DNA from: Sphingobium cloacae
GTDB lineage: Bacteria > Pseudomonadota > Alphaproteobacteria > Sphingomonadales > Sphingomonadaceae
DNA length: 64,000 nucleotides
Direction of reading: 5' to 3'
NCBI RefSeq assembly: GCF_002355855.1
Contig: NZ_AP017655.1
Location: forward strand, 1,736,001-1,800,000
The notes under the pieces are model-generated. The model had not been told where the DNA came from. It worked only from the letters and a program-made list of their open reading frames with translations, and did not search any database. Positions 36,398-45,117 of the stretch are shown here, in pieces (within the stretch, counting starts at the first letter, position 1; the number at the start of each line of letters is the position of its first letter). A program made the translations under genes and the position numbers.

Positions 36398-37522
36398 TCA
36401 CGACTGGTAGGTGCGATAGTCGGTGTAGCCCTTGTCGGTGCCGCCATACATGGTTGCCGGATCTACCGGGGTCAGCGGCCAGTTGTTGGCGATGCGCTTG
36501 GGCAGATCAGGGTTCGCGATGAAGGGACGGCCGAATGCAATCAGGTCGCCCCAGCCAGACTCGATCACCCGCACGCCGCGCTCTGCGGTATATTTTCCGG
36601 CATAGAGCACCCTGCCGCTAAAATTCTTCCGCACATCCTCGCGAAATGTCTCAGGCAGTTCAGGCGCATTGTCCCAGTCAGCTTCGGCGAGCGAGACGTA
36701 GGCGATCCCGATGTCTTCGAGAACCTTGATGGCTTCGATATAGGTCGCGTGGGGATCGTCCTCGACGAGGCCGAGATAGACGCGATCCTCTTGGGTGGTC
36801 GCGAACAACGGCGCAAATCGCACCCCTACCCGATCCTTGCCGACGACATCTGCGACCGCCTGCGTCACTTCACGCAGGAACCTCAGGCGGTTCTCCAGGG
36901 AACCGCCATATTCGTCGTCGCGCCGGTTGGTGTGGGCGGATATGAACTGGTTCACCAGATAGCCGTTCGCGCAGTGGATCTCGACGCCATCGAAACCGGC
37001 TTCGAGCGCATTGCGTGCCGCCTGCGCATAGAGCTGCACCAGCTCCTTGACCTCTGCGGTGGTCAGCGCGCGAGGAATTGACGGCTCTGCCAATGCGCCC
37101 TCACCGGGGCCAGTTTCAATGAACACCTTGACGGCGTTCGCGGCGATCGCCGACGGCGCGACAGGCGCTGCTCCCCCCGGTTGCAGCGAGGTATGGGAAA
37201 CGCGGCCTACATGCCAAAGCTGGAGGAAAATAATCCCGCCTTCGGCATGCACTGTGTCGGTCACCTTCCGCCATCCCGCGATCTGTTCCGGGCTGTGGAT
37301 GCCCGGCGTCCAGGCATAGCCCTGGCCGCGAGGCTCGATCTGCGTACCTTCGGCCACCATGAACCCGGCGCCGGTGCGCTGACGGTAATAGGCGGCCATG
37401 AGGTCGTTGGGGATATTTCCCGGCTGCGAGCTGCGCGAACGCGTGAGCGGCGGGAGGACGATCCGATTGCGCAGGGTGTACGGACCTAATCCAACGCTGT
37501 CGAAAAGAACCGAGTTCTTCAT
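36398..37522 (-). CDS. Old yellow enzyme-type alkene reductase
   Basis: FMN enzyme of the OYE/NemA family, 374 residues, reducing activated C=C bonds (enals, maleimides, quinones) and nitro groups with NAD(P)H. Signatures: LRNRIVLPPLTRSRS, FLQLWHVGRVSH, FDGVEIHCANGYLVNQF (substrate-binding His and Asn), DEYGGSLENRLRFL and LIAFGRPFIANPDLP. TAGGAG lies 7 bp before ATG 37522. An ATCGCGAT palindrome lies about 17 bp further up, shared with neighbouring promoters. Part of the electrophile-defence cargo. Confidence 0.93.
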   Translation of the reverse strand: MKNSVLFDSVGLGPYTLRNRIVLPPLTRSRSSQPGNIPNDLMAAYYRQRTGAGFMVAEGTQIEPRGQGYAWTPGIHSPEQIAGWRKVTDTVHAEGGIIFLQLWHVGRVSHTSLQPGGAAPVAPSAIAANAVKVFIETGPGEGALAEPSIPRALTTAEVKELVQLYAQAARNALEAGFDGVEIHCANGYLVNQFISAHTNRRDDEYGGSLENRLRFLREVTQAVADVVGKDRVGVRFAPLFATTQEDRVYLGLVEDDPHATYIEAIKVLEDIGIAYVSLAEADWDNAPELPETFREDVRKNFSGRVLYAGKYTAERGVRVIESGWGDLIAFGRPFIANPDLPKRIANNWPLTPVDPATMYGGTDKGYTDYRTYQS

Positions 37523-37534
37523 TTCATTACTCCT

Positions 37535-37550
37535 AAATATCGCGATTTAT
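37535..37550 (-). promoter_or_regulatory. Candidate ArsR operator before the alkene reductase gene
   Basis: AAATATCGCGATTTAT centred on the perfect palindrome ATCGCGAT (37539-37546), in the short gap between the aldehyde dehydrogenase and alkene reductase genes. The core matches the tandem elements at 39151-39182 and resembles those at 40084-40100. Confidence 0.45.
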
Positions 37551-37589
37551 AGATGTGCAAGGCAAGAAGATTCTTACAACCACTGGATT

Positions 37590-39086
37590 TCAGTACAGTC
37601 CGAAGGGCGCCTCGTTGAGGCTCACAATGATGTTCTTCTTCTGGCTGTAGGCGTCCAGCATGGACTTGTGGGTCTCACGGCCGATGCCCGACTTCTTGTA
37701 GCCGCCGAACGGGGCATGCGCCGGAAGTTCATGATAGGTGTTGACCCACATGCGGCCCGTCTCTACCGCGCGCGCCACCCGGATCGCCCGGTTGATGTCC
37801 TGGGTCCAGACGCCGCCGGCCAGGCCATAGTCCGACGCATTGGCCTGCGCGATGACCTCATCCTCGTCCTTGAACGGCAGCACGACGACCACCGGGCCAA
37901 ATATCTCCTCCTGGGCGACGCGCATGTCGTTGCGGACATCGACGATGATCGTCGGCTGGATGAAGAAACCGGCGTCATAGCCGCTGCCGGTCAGACGGTT
38001 GCCGCCGGTCAGGATGCGCGCGCCTTCTTCGGTGGCGAGCTTGATATAGCCCATGATGCGGTCGGTCTGGGTCTGGCTGACCTGCGCGCCCATCTGGGTG
38101 TTCTCATCAAGCGGATCGCCGACGCGGACCTTCTCGAACCGCTCCTTCAGTTCATCGACGAAGCGATCATAGATCGATTCATGGACGAACAGCCGGGCGC
38201 CGGACTCGCAGACCTCACCCTGGTTCCAGAGGATGCCCAGGGCGGCAGCCTCCACCGCGCGATCCCAATTGGCATCGGGGAAGACGATGTTGGCGGACTT
38301 GCCGCCCAATTCGAGCGTCGCGGGGATGAGCTTTTTAGCGGCGGCTTCCGCCACAATCCCACCGACGCGGGTCGAGCCGGTGAAGGCCAGCTTGGCGACC
38401 TGAGGATGGTCGAGGATCGCTTGCCCGGCCACGGCACCAGTGCCCGAGACAATGTTGACCACGCCGGCCGGCAGCACCTGGGCGAAGATCTTGGCGAGTT
38501 CGAGGATCGTGACCGGCGTCATCTCGGACGGCTTGATGACCACCGTGTTGCCCGTCGCGATCGCCGGCGCGATCTTCCAGGCCGCCATCAACAGGGGGAA
38601 GTTCCAGGGAATGACCTGCCCGACGACGCCGATCGGTTCGTTGATCGTCAGACTCATCGTCTGCTCATCGATCATCGCCACTTCGTCCGAATGGCTGCGG
38701 ATCACGCCGGCGAAATAGCGGAAATGGTCGATCGCGAGCGACACGTCGAGCCGGGCTTCGCGGACGGGCTTGCCGACATCCATGCTCTCGAGAACGACGA
38801 AGCGTTCGGCATCGGCCTCGAACAGATCGGCGATCTTGAGGAGCGCATTCGCTCGATCGGTCACCGAGGTCTTGCGCCAGGTCTGGAAGGCGCGGGCAGC
38901 GGCCTGGACGGCGCGATCGACATCGGCGGCCGTGCCGTTCGGGGTGCGCGTCAGATAGGCGCCATTGGCGGGATTGATACTCTCGATCGTCTCGCCACTT
39001 TCGCCATCGACCCATTGGTTGTCGATGAAATGACCATAGCTATCATCGGGAGCGTAGGTCGCTGCGGTTTTGTTCAGCATCAGCAC
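37590..39086 (-). CDS. Aldehyde dehydrogenase (NAD(P)-dependent)
   Basis: ALDH superfamily, about 498 residues. AAAGGAG lies 7 bp before GTG 39086, which I prefer to the ATG two codons later. Catalytic set: VIPWNFPLLMAAWKIAPA, ELGGKSANIVF (general-base Glu), NQGEVCESGARLFV (nucleophile Cys), EEIFGPVVVVLPF and KKSGIGRETHKSMLDAYSQKKNII. It oxidises aldehydes to acids. Closest in look to AldA/betaine-aldehyde-type enzymes; substrate not assigned. Four tandem 8-bp elements lie 65 bp upstream of the start. Confidence 0.94.
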   Translation of the reverse strand: MLMLNKTAATYAPDDSYGHFIDNQWVDGESGETIESINPANGAYLTRTPNGTAADVDRAVQAAARAFQTWRKTSVTDRANALLKIADLFEADAERFVVLESMDVGKPVREARLDVSLAIDHFRYFAGVIRSHSDEVAMIDEQTMSLTINEPIGVVGQVIPWNFPLLMAAWKIAPAIATGNTVVIKPSEMTPVTILELAKIFAQVLPAGVVNIVSGTGAVAGQAILDHPQVAKLAFTGSTRVGGIVAEAAAKKLIPATLELGGKSANIVFPDANWDRAVEAAALGILWNQGEVCESGARLFVHESIYDRFVDELKERFEKVRVGDPLDENTQMGAQVSQTQTDRIMGYIKLATEEGARILTGGNRLTGSGYDAGFFIQPTIIVDVRNDMRVAQEEIFGPVVVVLPFKDEDEVIAQANASDYGLAGGVWTQDINRAIRVARAVETGRMWVNTYHELPAHAPFGGYKKSGIGRETHKSMLDAYSQKKNIIVSLNEAPFGLY

Positions 39087-39150
39087 TGTGCATCTCCTTT
39101 GGCGCGGAAGTGGTGCTGACAAAGTAGAGTTATATCGAGAAATGTCAAAT

Positions 39151-39182
39151 CGCGATGTCGCGATGTTGCGATGTTGCGATGC
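39151..39182 (-). promoter_or_regulatory. Four tandem 8-bp repeats before the aldehyde dehydrogenase gene
   Basis: CGCGATGT, CGCGATGT, TGCGATGT, TGCGATGC in perfect register, the first preceded by AAAT to make ATCGCGAT. Tandem sites of this size suit cooperative binding of a small winged-helix dimer. Related to the elements upstream of the alkene reductase and second ArsR genes. Confidence 0.55.
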
Positions 39183-39186
39183 AGGG

Positions 39187-39450
39187 TCTGTTGAGAGCCT
39201 CGCCGTACTCAGAAGTCCGGGTATGCATCTGAATATCATAGGCAAATTATCCTCCCGACCGACCGTCCAGCATTCTTGTCCCGAGCGACAAGCCTTCAGT
39301 GCCCCCTCAATCATTGCCACGTTCGAAGATCGGGGCAGCCGACCGCGGAGGGCCGCCATGTCGTCGGATCGGGACGCAATGCGTTGCTGCGAGGGAATGA
39401 CCCTGACTTTCATTGCCTGGGTCGTGTTTTGAAATGAGACTTCAAGCCGG
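39187..39450. other. Upstream region of the aldehyde dehydrogenase gene, no gene seen
   Basis: The whole gap from 39087 to 39450 (364 bp) holds the tandem repeats and probable promoter. An open frame continues upstream of the dehydrogenase start on the same strand, but it has no family-like sequence and is not called. Confidence 0.5.
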
Positions 39451-40076
39451 CTACCCGGTGTCGTTCCGACCCACCAGACAGACGCCTTGCCATGGCGTCA
39501 GTGCGGCTTGCCGCACGGCCTGCGCAAAATCCGCGTAGCTGGGCGAGGATCGCAGGAAATCTGATTCATCACTCTGTGCGGGCCAGCGGGCGATATGGCC
39601 GGTGCGTGGCCCCTCGGGATCGAAGCGCGGAGGCGGCACCAGATACGCCCATCCCTAGGCGTGCTCACGCTCCTCCAGGTGATCGCGCAACAGGGCGTGG
39701 GTACGGCCGCGCGGAAGGGTGACCGGCGGAAAGGATGGAGATTGCCAGAAGCGGCGGCCGTCCGGCAATCGCACCGTGCCGGCCCCACCGACGATGACGA
39801 CCTGGATCGAAAGCTCCTGCCCAAGGTCCGCCACGGACTTCATGATACGCTCGTGGAAATCGAGAACCGCACTCGGCTCAATTTTGCCACGCAGGCGCAC
39901 GGCATTGACGATGATCGTGCAGCCCTCGACAGCGGCAGTAATCGAACGGGATCATCGATGTCGACTGGCGCGACGCGAATATGTCCATTAGTCGCCTTCA
40001 ACGCGGTCATTCGGCAAAGCCAGAAACCGAAACGCTTGCCACTCCAGCACCCTGGCGGCATCAGAGCCCGGATGGC
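39451..40076 (-). pseudogene. Decayed NAD(P)H-binding NmrA/YwnB-type oxidoreductase
   Basis: Conserved pieces are spread over broken frames. Near the 5' end lies HIRVAPVDIDDPVRLL, in one frame. Then come DFHERIMKSVADLG...VVIVGGAGTVRLPDGRRF, a stop codon after EEREHA, and GWAYLVPPPRFDPEGPRTGHIARW ... PSYADFAQAVRQAALTPWQG. The order and motifs are those of small Rossmann NAD(P)-binding reductases that include quinone and flavin reductases. At least one frameshift and one in-frame TAG show it is dead. It faces away from the second ArsR gene. Confidence 0.7.
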
Positions 40077-40083
40077 TAGTGAG

Positions 40084-40112
40084 ATATTGCAATATTGCAA
40101 AATATAATTATA
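40084..40112 (+). promoter_or_regulatory. Candidate autoregulatory operator of the second ArsR gene
   Basis: ATATTGCAATAT (40084-40095) and TTGCAATATTGCAA (40087-40100) are overlapping perfect palindromes built from the 8-bp unit ATATTGCA twice. TATAATTATA (40103-40112) follows, probably the -10 region. The site ends 9 bp before the ATG. Confidence 0.6.
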
Positions 40113-40121
40113 TAAACGAAC

Positions 40122-40427
40122 ATGAGCATCGATATCAGTGAAGCACTCAAGGCCTTGGACAATCCCGCCCGGCTCGCAATCCTGGCGAAGCTCAAGGACC
40201 CGCGAAAAAGTTACCCTGAACAGGACGTTGATCCTGAGCAGGTTGGCGTCTGCGTGAGCATCATTCAGGAACAGGCTGGCCTGTCCCAGTCCACCGTTTC
40301 TCTGTACCTGACCGCTTTGCAGCGCGCCAAGCTGGTGACCTCGCAGCGCATCGGACCCTGGACCTATTACAAGCGCCACGAGGAGAATATCGCGGCCCTC
40401 CTGAAGGAACTGCGCGACCTGATCTGA
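40122..40427 (+). CDS. Small ArsR-family regulator (copy 2)
   Basis: 101 residues: MSIDISEALKALDNPARLAILAKL, then YPEQDVDPEQVGVCVSIIQEQAGLSQSTVSLYLTALQRAKLVTSQRIGPWTYYKRHEENI. Same length as copy 1 (36013-36318) and similar along its whole length, with the same single Cys in GVCVS. No ribosome site is evident; AT-rich palindromes reach almost to the ATG. Divergent from the NmrA pseudogene and convergent with a truncated MDR reductase. Probably a paralogue with its own target near by. Confidence 0.88.
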   Translation: MSIDISEALKALDNPARLAILAKLKDPRKSYPEQDVDPEQVGVCVSIIQEQAGLSQSTVSLYLTALQRAKLVTSQRIGPWTYYKRHEENIAALLKELRDLI

Positions 40428-40462
40428 GCGGCGCGCTCCGGCGCCGCTCCATCCCCATCCGA

Positions 40463-41052
40463 TCAGTTCCGATCGATCTCAACGACCAGACGCCCGCGCA
40501 CCTTTCCCGCGAGAGTGTCGGCTCCGGCCGCGATGGTATCTTCCAGACGGATGGTCGAGGTGATCCCGGCAAGTTTGCCGCGATCGAGGTCGGTCGCAAG
40601 GCGTGCCCAGGCTTCAACGCGACGCGGCTTCGGGCACATGACGGAATCGATGCCGAGCAGCGAGACACCGCGCAGGATGAAGGGCGCCACCGAGGCAGGG
40701 AGATCCATCCCCTGCGCGAGGCCGCATGCGGTGACGGCACCGCCATATCTGGTCATCGACAGGACATTGGCCAGAGTATGCGATCCCACACAATCGACGC
40801 CGGCGATCCAGCGCTCTTTGCCCAGTGGCGGCCCGGCGCCAGAGAGTTCGTTGCGATCGATGATCTCGGTCGCGCCGAGGCTTTTGAGATAGTCCGCCTC
40901 TTTGGCCCGGCCCGTCGACGCGATGACGTGCCATCCAGCCTTGGCGAGCAGGGCAATCGCGACCGAGCCGACGCCACCAGCCGCACCTGTGACGACGACA
41001 GGCCCGTCAGTCGGCTTCAGTCCATGCTTCTCAAGGGCAAGCACGCTGAGTT
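40463..41052 (-). pseudogene. MDR-family reductase, C-terminal remnant (YhdH/AcuI type)
   Basis: About 196 codons of the nucleotide-binding half remain: LSVLALEKHGLKPTDGPVVVTGAAGGVGSVAIALLAKAGWHVIASTGRAKEADYLKSLGA through to RGRLVVEIDRN. It looks like acrylyl-CoA reductase/YhdH-type medium-chain reductases. The catalytic N-terminal half is absent. The frame is cut at 41053 by the left end of an IS3-family element, and the sequence on the other side of the IS belongs to a different gene. Confidence 0.82.
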
Positions 41053-42278
41053 TGACGTCCTCCCTGTTTTTTCATCCATGTTGAGTGAGAGTTTTCCGGC
41101 CCTTTGAAGCCTACGGGCAAGGAGCTGGGACATGAAGAAGTCGAGGTACACGGAAGAGCAGCTCGCGTTTGCGCTGAAGCAGGCGGAGACGGGCACGCCT
41201 GTGGCAGAGGTCATCCGCCGGATGGGCTTGTCGGAGCAGACGTTCTATTGCTGGAAGAAGGTGTATGGCGGGCTGGGCGTCGGCGAGCTGCGGCGGGTGA
41301 AACAGCTCGAGGACGAGAATCGCAAGCTCAAGCAGCTCGTCGCGGACCTGAGCCTGGACAAGCATATCCTGCAGGATGTCCTGGCAAAAAAGCTCTGACG
41401 CCTGGGCAGCGGCGCGAGATCGTCGCGCACGTCCAGGCGTCCCACGGCGTCAGCGAGCGGCGCAGCTGCCTCGCGCTCGGCGTCGACCGCTCGTCGGTGC
41501 GATACGTGTCGCACAAGCCGGACCAGGCGCCGCTGCGGCTGCGCATCCATGATCTGGCGGCAGCACGGGTGCGCTATGGCTATTTCCGGATCTACATCCT
41601 GTTGCGCCGGGAGGGCTGGCTGGTGAACCACAAGCGGATCTACCGGCTGTATCGGGAGGATGGATTGAGCCTTCGGCTCAAGCGCTCCCGGCGCAACGTC
41701 AGCGCGGCGAACCGCAAACGCCAGCCTGCGGCCTCGGCGCCCAACGAGATGTGGTCGATGGACTTCGTCTCGGATGCGCTGTTCGACGGGCGGCGCTTGC
41801 GGGCGCTGACGGTGGTCGACGCGTTCACCCGCGAGGCGCTGGCGATCGACGTCGATCAGGGCATCAAGGGCGAGCAGGTGGTCGCGGCGGTGACGCGCAT
41901 CGTGTCCGTGCGTGGTACGCCGAAGACCATTCGGGTCGACAACGGTCCGGAGTTCATCTCGAAGGCGCTCGACCGGTGGGCGTATGAGAACGGTGTCACG
42001 CTGGACTTCTCGCGGCCGGGTAAGCCGACCGACAACGCCTCCGTCGAGAGCTTCAACGGCCGGCTGCGCGACGAGTGCCTGAACAGCCACTGGTTCCTGT
42101 CGCTGGCGGACGCTCGTGCCAAGATCGAGGCTTGGCGACGGGACTATAACTAGAGCCGTCCTCACACGGCGCTTGGCTGGCTGACGCCAGCCGAATATGC
42201 TGCATCCGCCGGGGTTAACCCCGGCGGATGCGGGCCGGAAACTCGCATCATGCCGGATGAGAAACCGGGGGACCGTCA
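41053..42278 (+). mobile_element. IS3-family insertion sequence joining two broken genes
   Basis: About 1226 bp. Left end TGACGTCCTCCCTGTT... with TTTTCCGGCC inside; right end, read inward, TGACGGTCCCCCGGTT... with TTTCCGGCC. These form an imperfect terminal repeat of about 40 bp. OrfA/orfB overlap with an A6G slip site. No target duplication is found, and different genes are cut on each side, implying a deletion or recombination after insertion. Confidence 0.82.
41132..42153 (+). CDS. IS3-family transposase OrfAB, truncated by a stop near the C-terminus
   Basis: OrfA (41132-41398, 88 residues) has the HTH MKKSRYTEEQLAFALKQAETGTPVAEVIRRMGLSEQTFYCWKK and a leucine-zipper end. A -1 slip at GCAAAAAAG (about 41384-41393) leads into orfB (KKALTPGQRREIVAH...). 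DDE residues: SMDFVSDAL, RVDNGPEFIS, NASVESFNGRLRDECL. After RRDYN a TAG (42151-42153) replaces the expected GAG. The family tail ESRPHTALGWLTPAEYA is still readable behind it, so about 40 residues are lost by one substitution. Confidence 0.8.
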
Positions 42279-42347
42279 AATCGCAAAGCCAATTCCGGCC
42301 GTCGAACCTGTCACGAGCGCCGTCTTGCCGGAAGGGTCGATATTCAT
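42279..42347 (-). pseudogene. SDR-family oxidoreductase, N-terminal remnant
   Basis: ATG 42347 with a GGAG upstream opens MNIDPSGKTALVTGSTAGIGFAI, the dinucleotide-binding TGxxxGIG start of a short-chain dehydrogenase. It ends where the IS3 right end begins. Only 23 codons remain and no continuation is present in the window. Confidence 0.75.
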
Positions 42348-42394
42348 GCGCTATCTCCAGGGATGGTCTTTAACGGTCTGGGGATTGCGTAACG

Positions 42395-43249
42395 TCAGGC
42401 CTGCACGGCGAGTTGCGCCCGCACGGCGTCGGCCAGCGGTGTCGTCGGACGTCCGATCAGCTTCGAGAGCTGGTGGCCGTCATCGAACAGCGCACCGTTC
42501 GAGGCATCGACGTCCCATGTCGCAAGTCCCTCGGCGAAGCCCTCGGGCAGGCCCACCTGCTTCAGGATCGCAGCGTATTCGGCCTGCGGCAGATCGCGGT
42601 ACGGGATGTTGCGACCGGTTTGGCGCGAGATCTCGGCGGCAAGGTCGGCGAGCGTCACCGCGTCGTCACCGGCCAGCTCATAGGTCTTGCCCTCATGGCC
42701 GTCGCTGGTCAGCACGATGGCTGCGGCTTGGGCATAATCGGCGCGGGTCGCGAGCGACAGGCGTCCCTCGCCAGCGCTGCCGACGAGCGCGCCATTCTCC
42801 AGGGTTGCGGGAATCGAGCCGGTGTAGTTCTCGGTGTACCAGCCATTGCGCAGGAGGGTCGTCGGGATACCGGAGGACGCCAGCAGCGCTTCGGTCGCAC
42901 GGTGCTCCTCGCCTAGGCTGATCGGCGATCGGTCGGCGTGCAGCAGGCTGGTGTAGACGATACGCTTGATGCCCGCCGTCTTGGCGGCCTCGATGACGTT
43001 GCGGTGCTGTGCCTCGCGCTGCCCGACCTCGCTCGACGAGATCAAGAGCAACGTGTCGATCCCGGCCAGTGCCGGAGCGAGCGTCTCAGGCTGCGCGTAA
43101 TCGAACGCGCGTGCCTCGACACCCAGGTCGCTGGCCTTTTCGGGCGAGCGCACCAGCGCCACGATCGGCTCGCCGGTCGACTTGCGCTTCAGGCTTGCGA
43201 TGACGAGGCGGCCAAGCTGTCCGGTCGCGCCGGTGACGGCGATGGTCAC
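42395..43249 (-). CDS. NmrA-family NAD(P)H:quinone oxidoreductase (QorB-like)
   Basis: 284 residues from GTG 43249, with AAGGAG 7 bp upstream. Rossmann start MTIAVTGATGQLGRLVIASLKRK, then IDTLLLISSSEVGQREAQHRNVIEAAKTAGIKRIVYTSLLHAD and LLRNGWYTENYTGSIPATLENGALVGSAGEGRLSLATRADYAQAAAIVL. This matches YtfG/QorB-type atypical SDRs that reduce quinones with NADPH. Fits the detoxification theme. The DODA gene lies upstream on the same strand, 30 bp away. Confidence 0.88.
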   Translation of the reverse strand: MTIAVTGATGQLGRLVIASLKRKSTGEPIVALVRSPEKASDLGVEARAFDYAQPETLAPALAGIDTLLLISSSEVGQREAQHRNVIEAAKTAGIKRIVYTSLLHADRSPISLGEEHRATEALLASSGIPTTLLRNGWYTENYTGSIPATLENGALVGSAGEGRLSLATRADYAQAAAIVLTSDGHEGKTYELAGDDAVTLADLAAEISRQTGRNIPYRDLPQAEYAAILKQVGLPEGFAEGLATWDVDASNGALFDDGHQLSKLIGRPTTPLADAVRAQLAVQA

Positions 43250-43278
43250 GACAATTCTCCTTCAGTGACGCGGTGAGA

Positions 43279-44073
43279 TCAGTTGAAACGGAAACCCGAG
43301 ATCGCGGTCGACAGCACTTCCTCGGCATAGACCCGGGCGCCTTCGCCTTCGGCCGCGCCGGCCGCGACCATCAGGGGCAGCAGATGCTCCTCCTTGGCCG
43401 GGGGATGCGCGAACCGCGCCGAGGGCGCATCGGCCCATTGCGTAAGACGCTCGGCCCGCTGTGGGCCGTCCAGCTCCATGCTTTCGGCCAGCCACTGGTC
43501 GAACGCCTGCGAGCCGGGCGTCGAGCGCGGATCGCCATAGGCGCGCATGTTATGGAAGCTCATGCCCGAACCTAGGATCAGCACGCCCTCCTTCCGCAGC
43601 GGCGCGAGGGCGCGCCCGGCAGCGACATGGAGGGCCGGGTTCAGGCCCCGCTCGACGGACATCTCGATCAGCGGAATGTCGGCATCCGGAAAGGCCACCT
43701 TGAGGGGCACGAACACGCCGTGATCCAGGCCCCGTTTCGCGTCGACAGACGAGGGGATGCCCGCATCCTTGAGCAAAGCCGCGGCACGGGCTGCGAGCGC
43801 GGGCGAGCCTGGTACGTCGTAGCGCAGCTGATAGGTATGGGGCGGGAAGTTGTAATAGTCGTAGATCAGCTCGGGCCGTTCGGCGCCGGTCAAGGCAAAG
43901 CCGTCCGTCTCCCAATGTCCCGAGACGACGAGGATAGCCTTGGGCTTCTCGGCAAGCGAGTTCGGCAGGCTGCGCAGGAACGCTTCCATACCGCTCCACA
44001 CGCCGCGCGGATCGTCCATAAAGAAGCAGGGGCCGCCGCCATGCGGGATGAAGTAGGTAGGCTGGACGCTCAT
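43279..44073 (-). CDS. DODA-type extradiol dioxygenase (YgiD-like)
   Basis: About 264 residues from MSVQPTYFIPHGGGP (ATG 44073; ATG 44079 also possible). Class III extradiol dioxygenase fold with metal ligands His11, His53 (VVSGHWETD) and His118 (GLDHGVFVPLKVAFPDADIPLIEMSV), and SFHNMRAY further on. Family members open catechol-type rings or act as DOPA dioxygenases; bacterial YgiD's true substrate is uncertain. Probably in one transcript with the QorB-like gene behind it, and divergent from a LysR gene that likely controls both. Confidence 0.9.
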   Translation of the reverse strand: MSVQPTYFIPHGGGPCFFMDDPRGVWSGMEAFLRSLPNSLAEKPKAILVVSGHWETDGFALTGAERPELIYDYYNFPPHTYQLRYDVPGSPALAARAAALLKDAGIPSSVDAKRGLDHGVFVPLKVAFPDADIPLIEMSVERGLNPALHVAAGRALAPLRKEGVLILGSGMSFHNMRAYGDPRSTPGSQAFDQWLAESMELDGPQRAERLTQWADAPSARFAHPPAKEEHLLPLMVAAGAAEGEGARVYAEEVLSTAISGFRFN

Positions 44074-44208
44074 GGTCATACACTCCGGTGCAGGCGCCAC
44101 GGAAGCCGCCTGGATCATTGTTCGATCTGTTGACGGGATATGTGCCCACTATCGCGCAATGATAATCTGCCACGTAGAAGGATCAGCTTCAACTACGGGT
44201 AGGAAATC

Positions 44209-45117
44209 ATGGCGGATCGGTTGACGGGTATGGACGTGTTCGTAAAGGCGATCAGGCTCGGTGGCATCTCTGCTGCCGCACGCGATCTGCAAATGTCGCC
44301 GGCGATGGCGGCCAAGCACCTAGACGCCCTCGAAGCGCGGCTCGGCACCACGCTGGTCCAGCGCTCGACGCGTCGGCTGTCGCTGACCGAGGCAGGCACC
44401 GACTATTTCGAAAAGGCCGAACGTATCCTGATGGAGATCCGAGAAGCCGAGGCGGAGGCATCGTCGCGGTCGATCACCGCCCAGGGACTGCTGCGCGTCA
44501 GTGCGCCCGCCACCTTCGGCGTTCTGCACCTTGCCTCACTCATCCCTGCTTTCTCCGCACGTCATCCCGAGGTGACGATCGAACTGGGCTTCAACGATCG
44601 TTACGTCGACCTGCTGGAAGAGCGTTGGGATGTCGCCGTACGGATCGGGCGCCTCGCCAACAGTGCGCTTGTTGCCCGCAAGCTCGTGGCGATGCGCGTC
44701 GTGTTGTGTGCCGCCCCCTCTTATTTGGCGAGGCGGGGAACGCCAACCCGCCTGGCCGATCTCGGCGATCACGATTGTCTGGGCCACACCAACGCGTCGC
44801 TTGTAGGAACGACATCGTGGGCGTTCGGCAAAGACGGGACGATCAAGGTGCCGATCTCAGGATCGACGTGTTCCGACAATGGCGAGGCCTTGGTTCGCGC
44901 TGCCATTGCGGGCCAAGGGCTGGTCTATGGGCCACGCTTTATTGCGGCAGAGGCGCTTCGCGCCGGCCAGTTGAGCGAGCTTGAGCTGGACGAGCCGCCT
45001 ATGATGCTGGGAGCGGCATATGCCATCACACACCCGACGCGTCGCCCCGCCGCCAAGACGCGGGCGTGGATTGACTTCTTAGCCGAAGCACTCCCCGCTC
45101 TTGGCACCGATTGGTGA
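44209..45117 (+). CDS. LysR-family regulator, divergent from the dioxygenase gene
   Basis: 302 residues. N-terminal winged HTH MDVFVKAIRLGGISAAARDLQMSPAMAAKHLDALEARLGTTLVQRSTRRLSLTEAG, then a periplasmic-binding-like effector domain (GLLRVSAPATFGVLHLASLIPAFSARHPEVTIELGFNDRYVDLLEERWDVAVRIG). Close in form to DmlR/AaeR-group LysR proteins. AGGAAAT ribosome site before ATG 44209. The 135-bp intergenic region with the dioxygenase gene is the expected target. Confidence 0.92.
   Translation: MADRLTGMDVFVKAIRLGGISAAARDLQMSPAMAAKHLDALEARLGTTLVQRSTRRLSLTEAGTDYFEKAERILMEIREAEAEASSRSITAQGLLRVSAPATFGVLHLASLIPAFSARHPEVTIELGFNDRYVDLLEERWDVAVRIGRLANSALVARKLVAMRVVLCAAPSYLARRGTPTRLADLGDHDCLGHTNASLVGTTSWAFGKDGTIKVPISGSTCSDNGEALVRAAIAGQGLVYGPRFIAAEALRAGQLSELELDEPPMMLGAAYAITHPTRRPAAKTRAWIDFLAEALPALGTDW

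Noticed and set aside
39087..39413. Long N-terminal extension of the aldehyde dehydrogenase
   Set aside because: The extra 109 codons run through the tandem operator repeats and lack ALDH-like sequence; a ribosome site supports the GTG at 39086.
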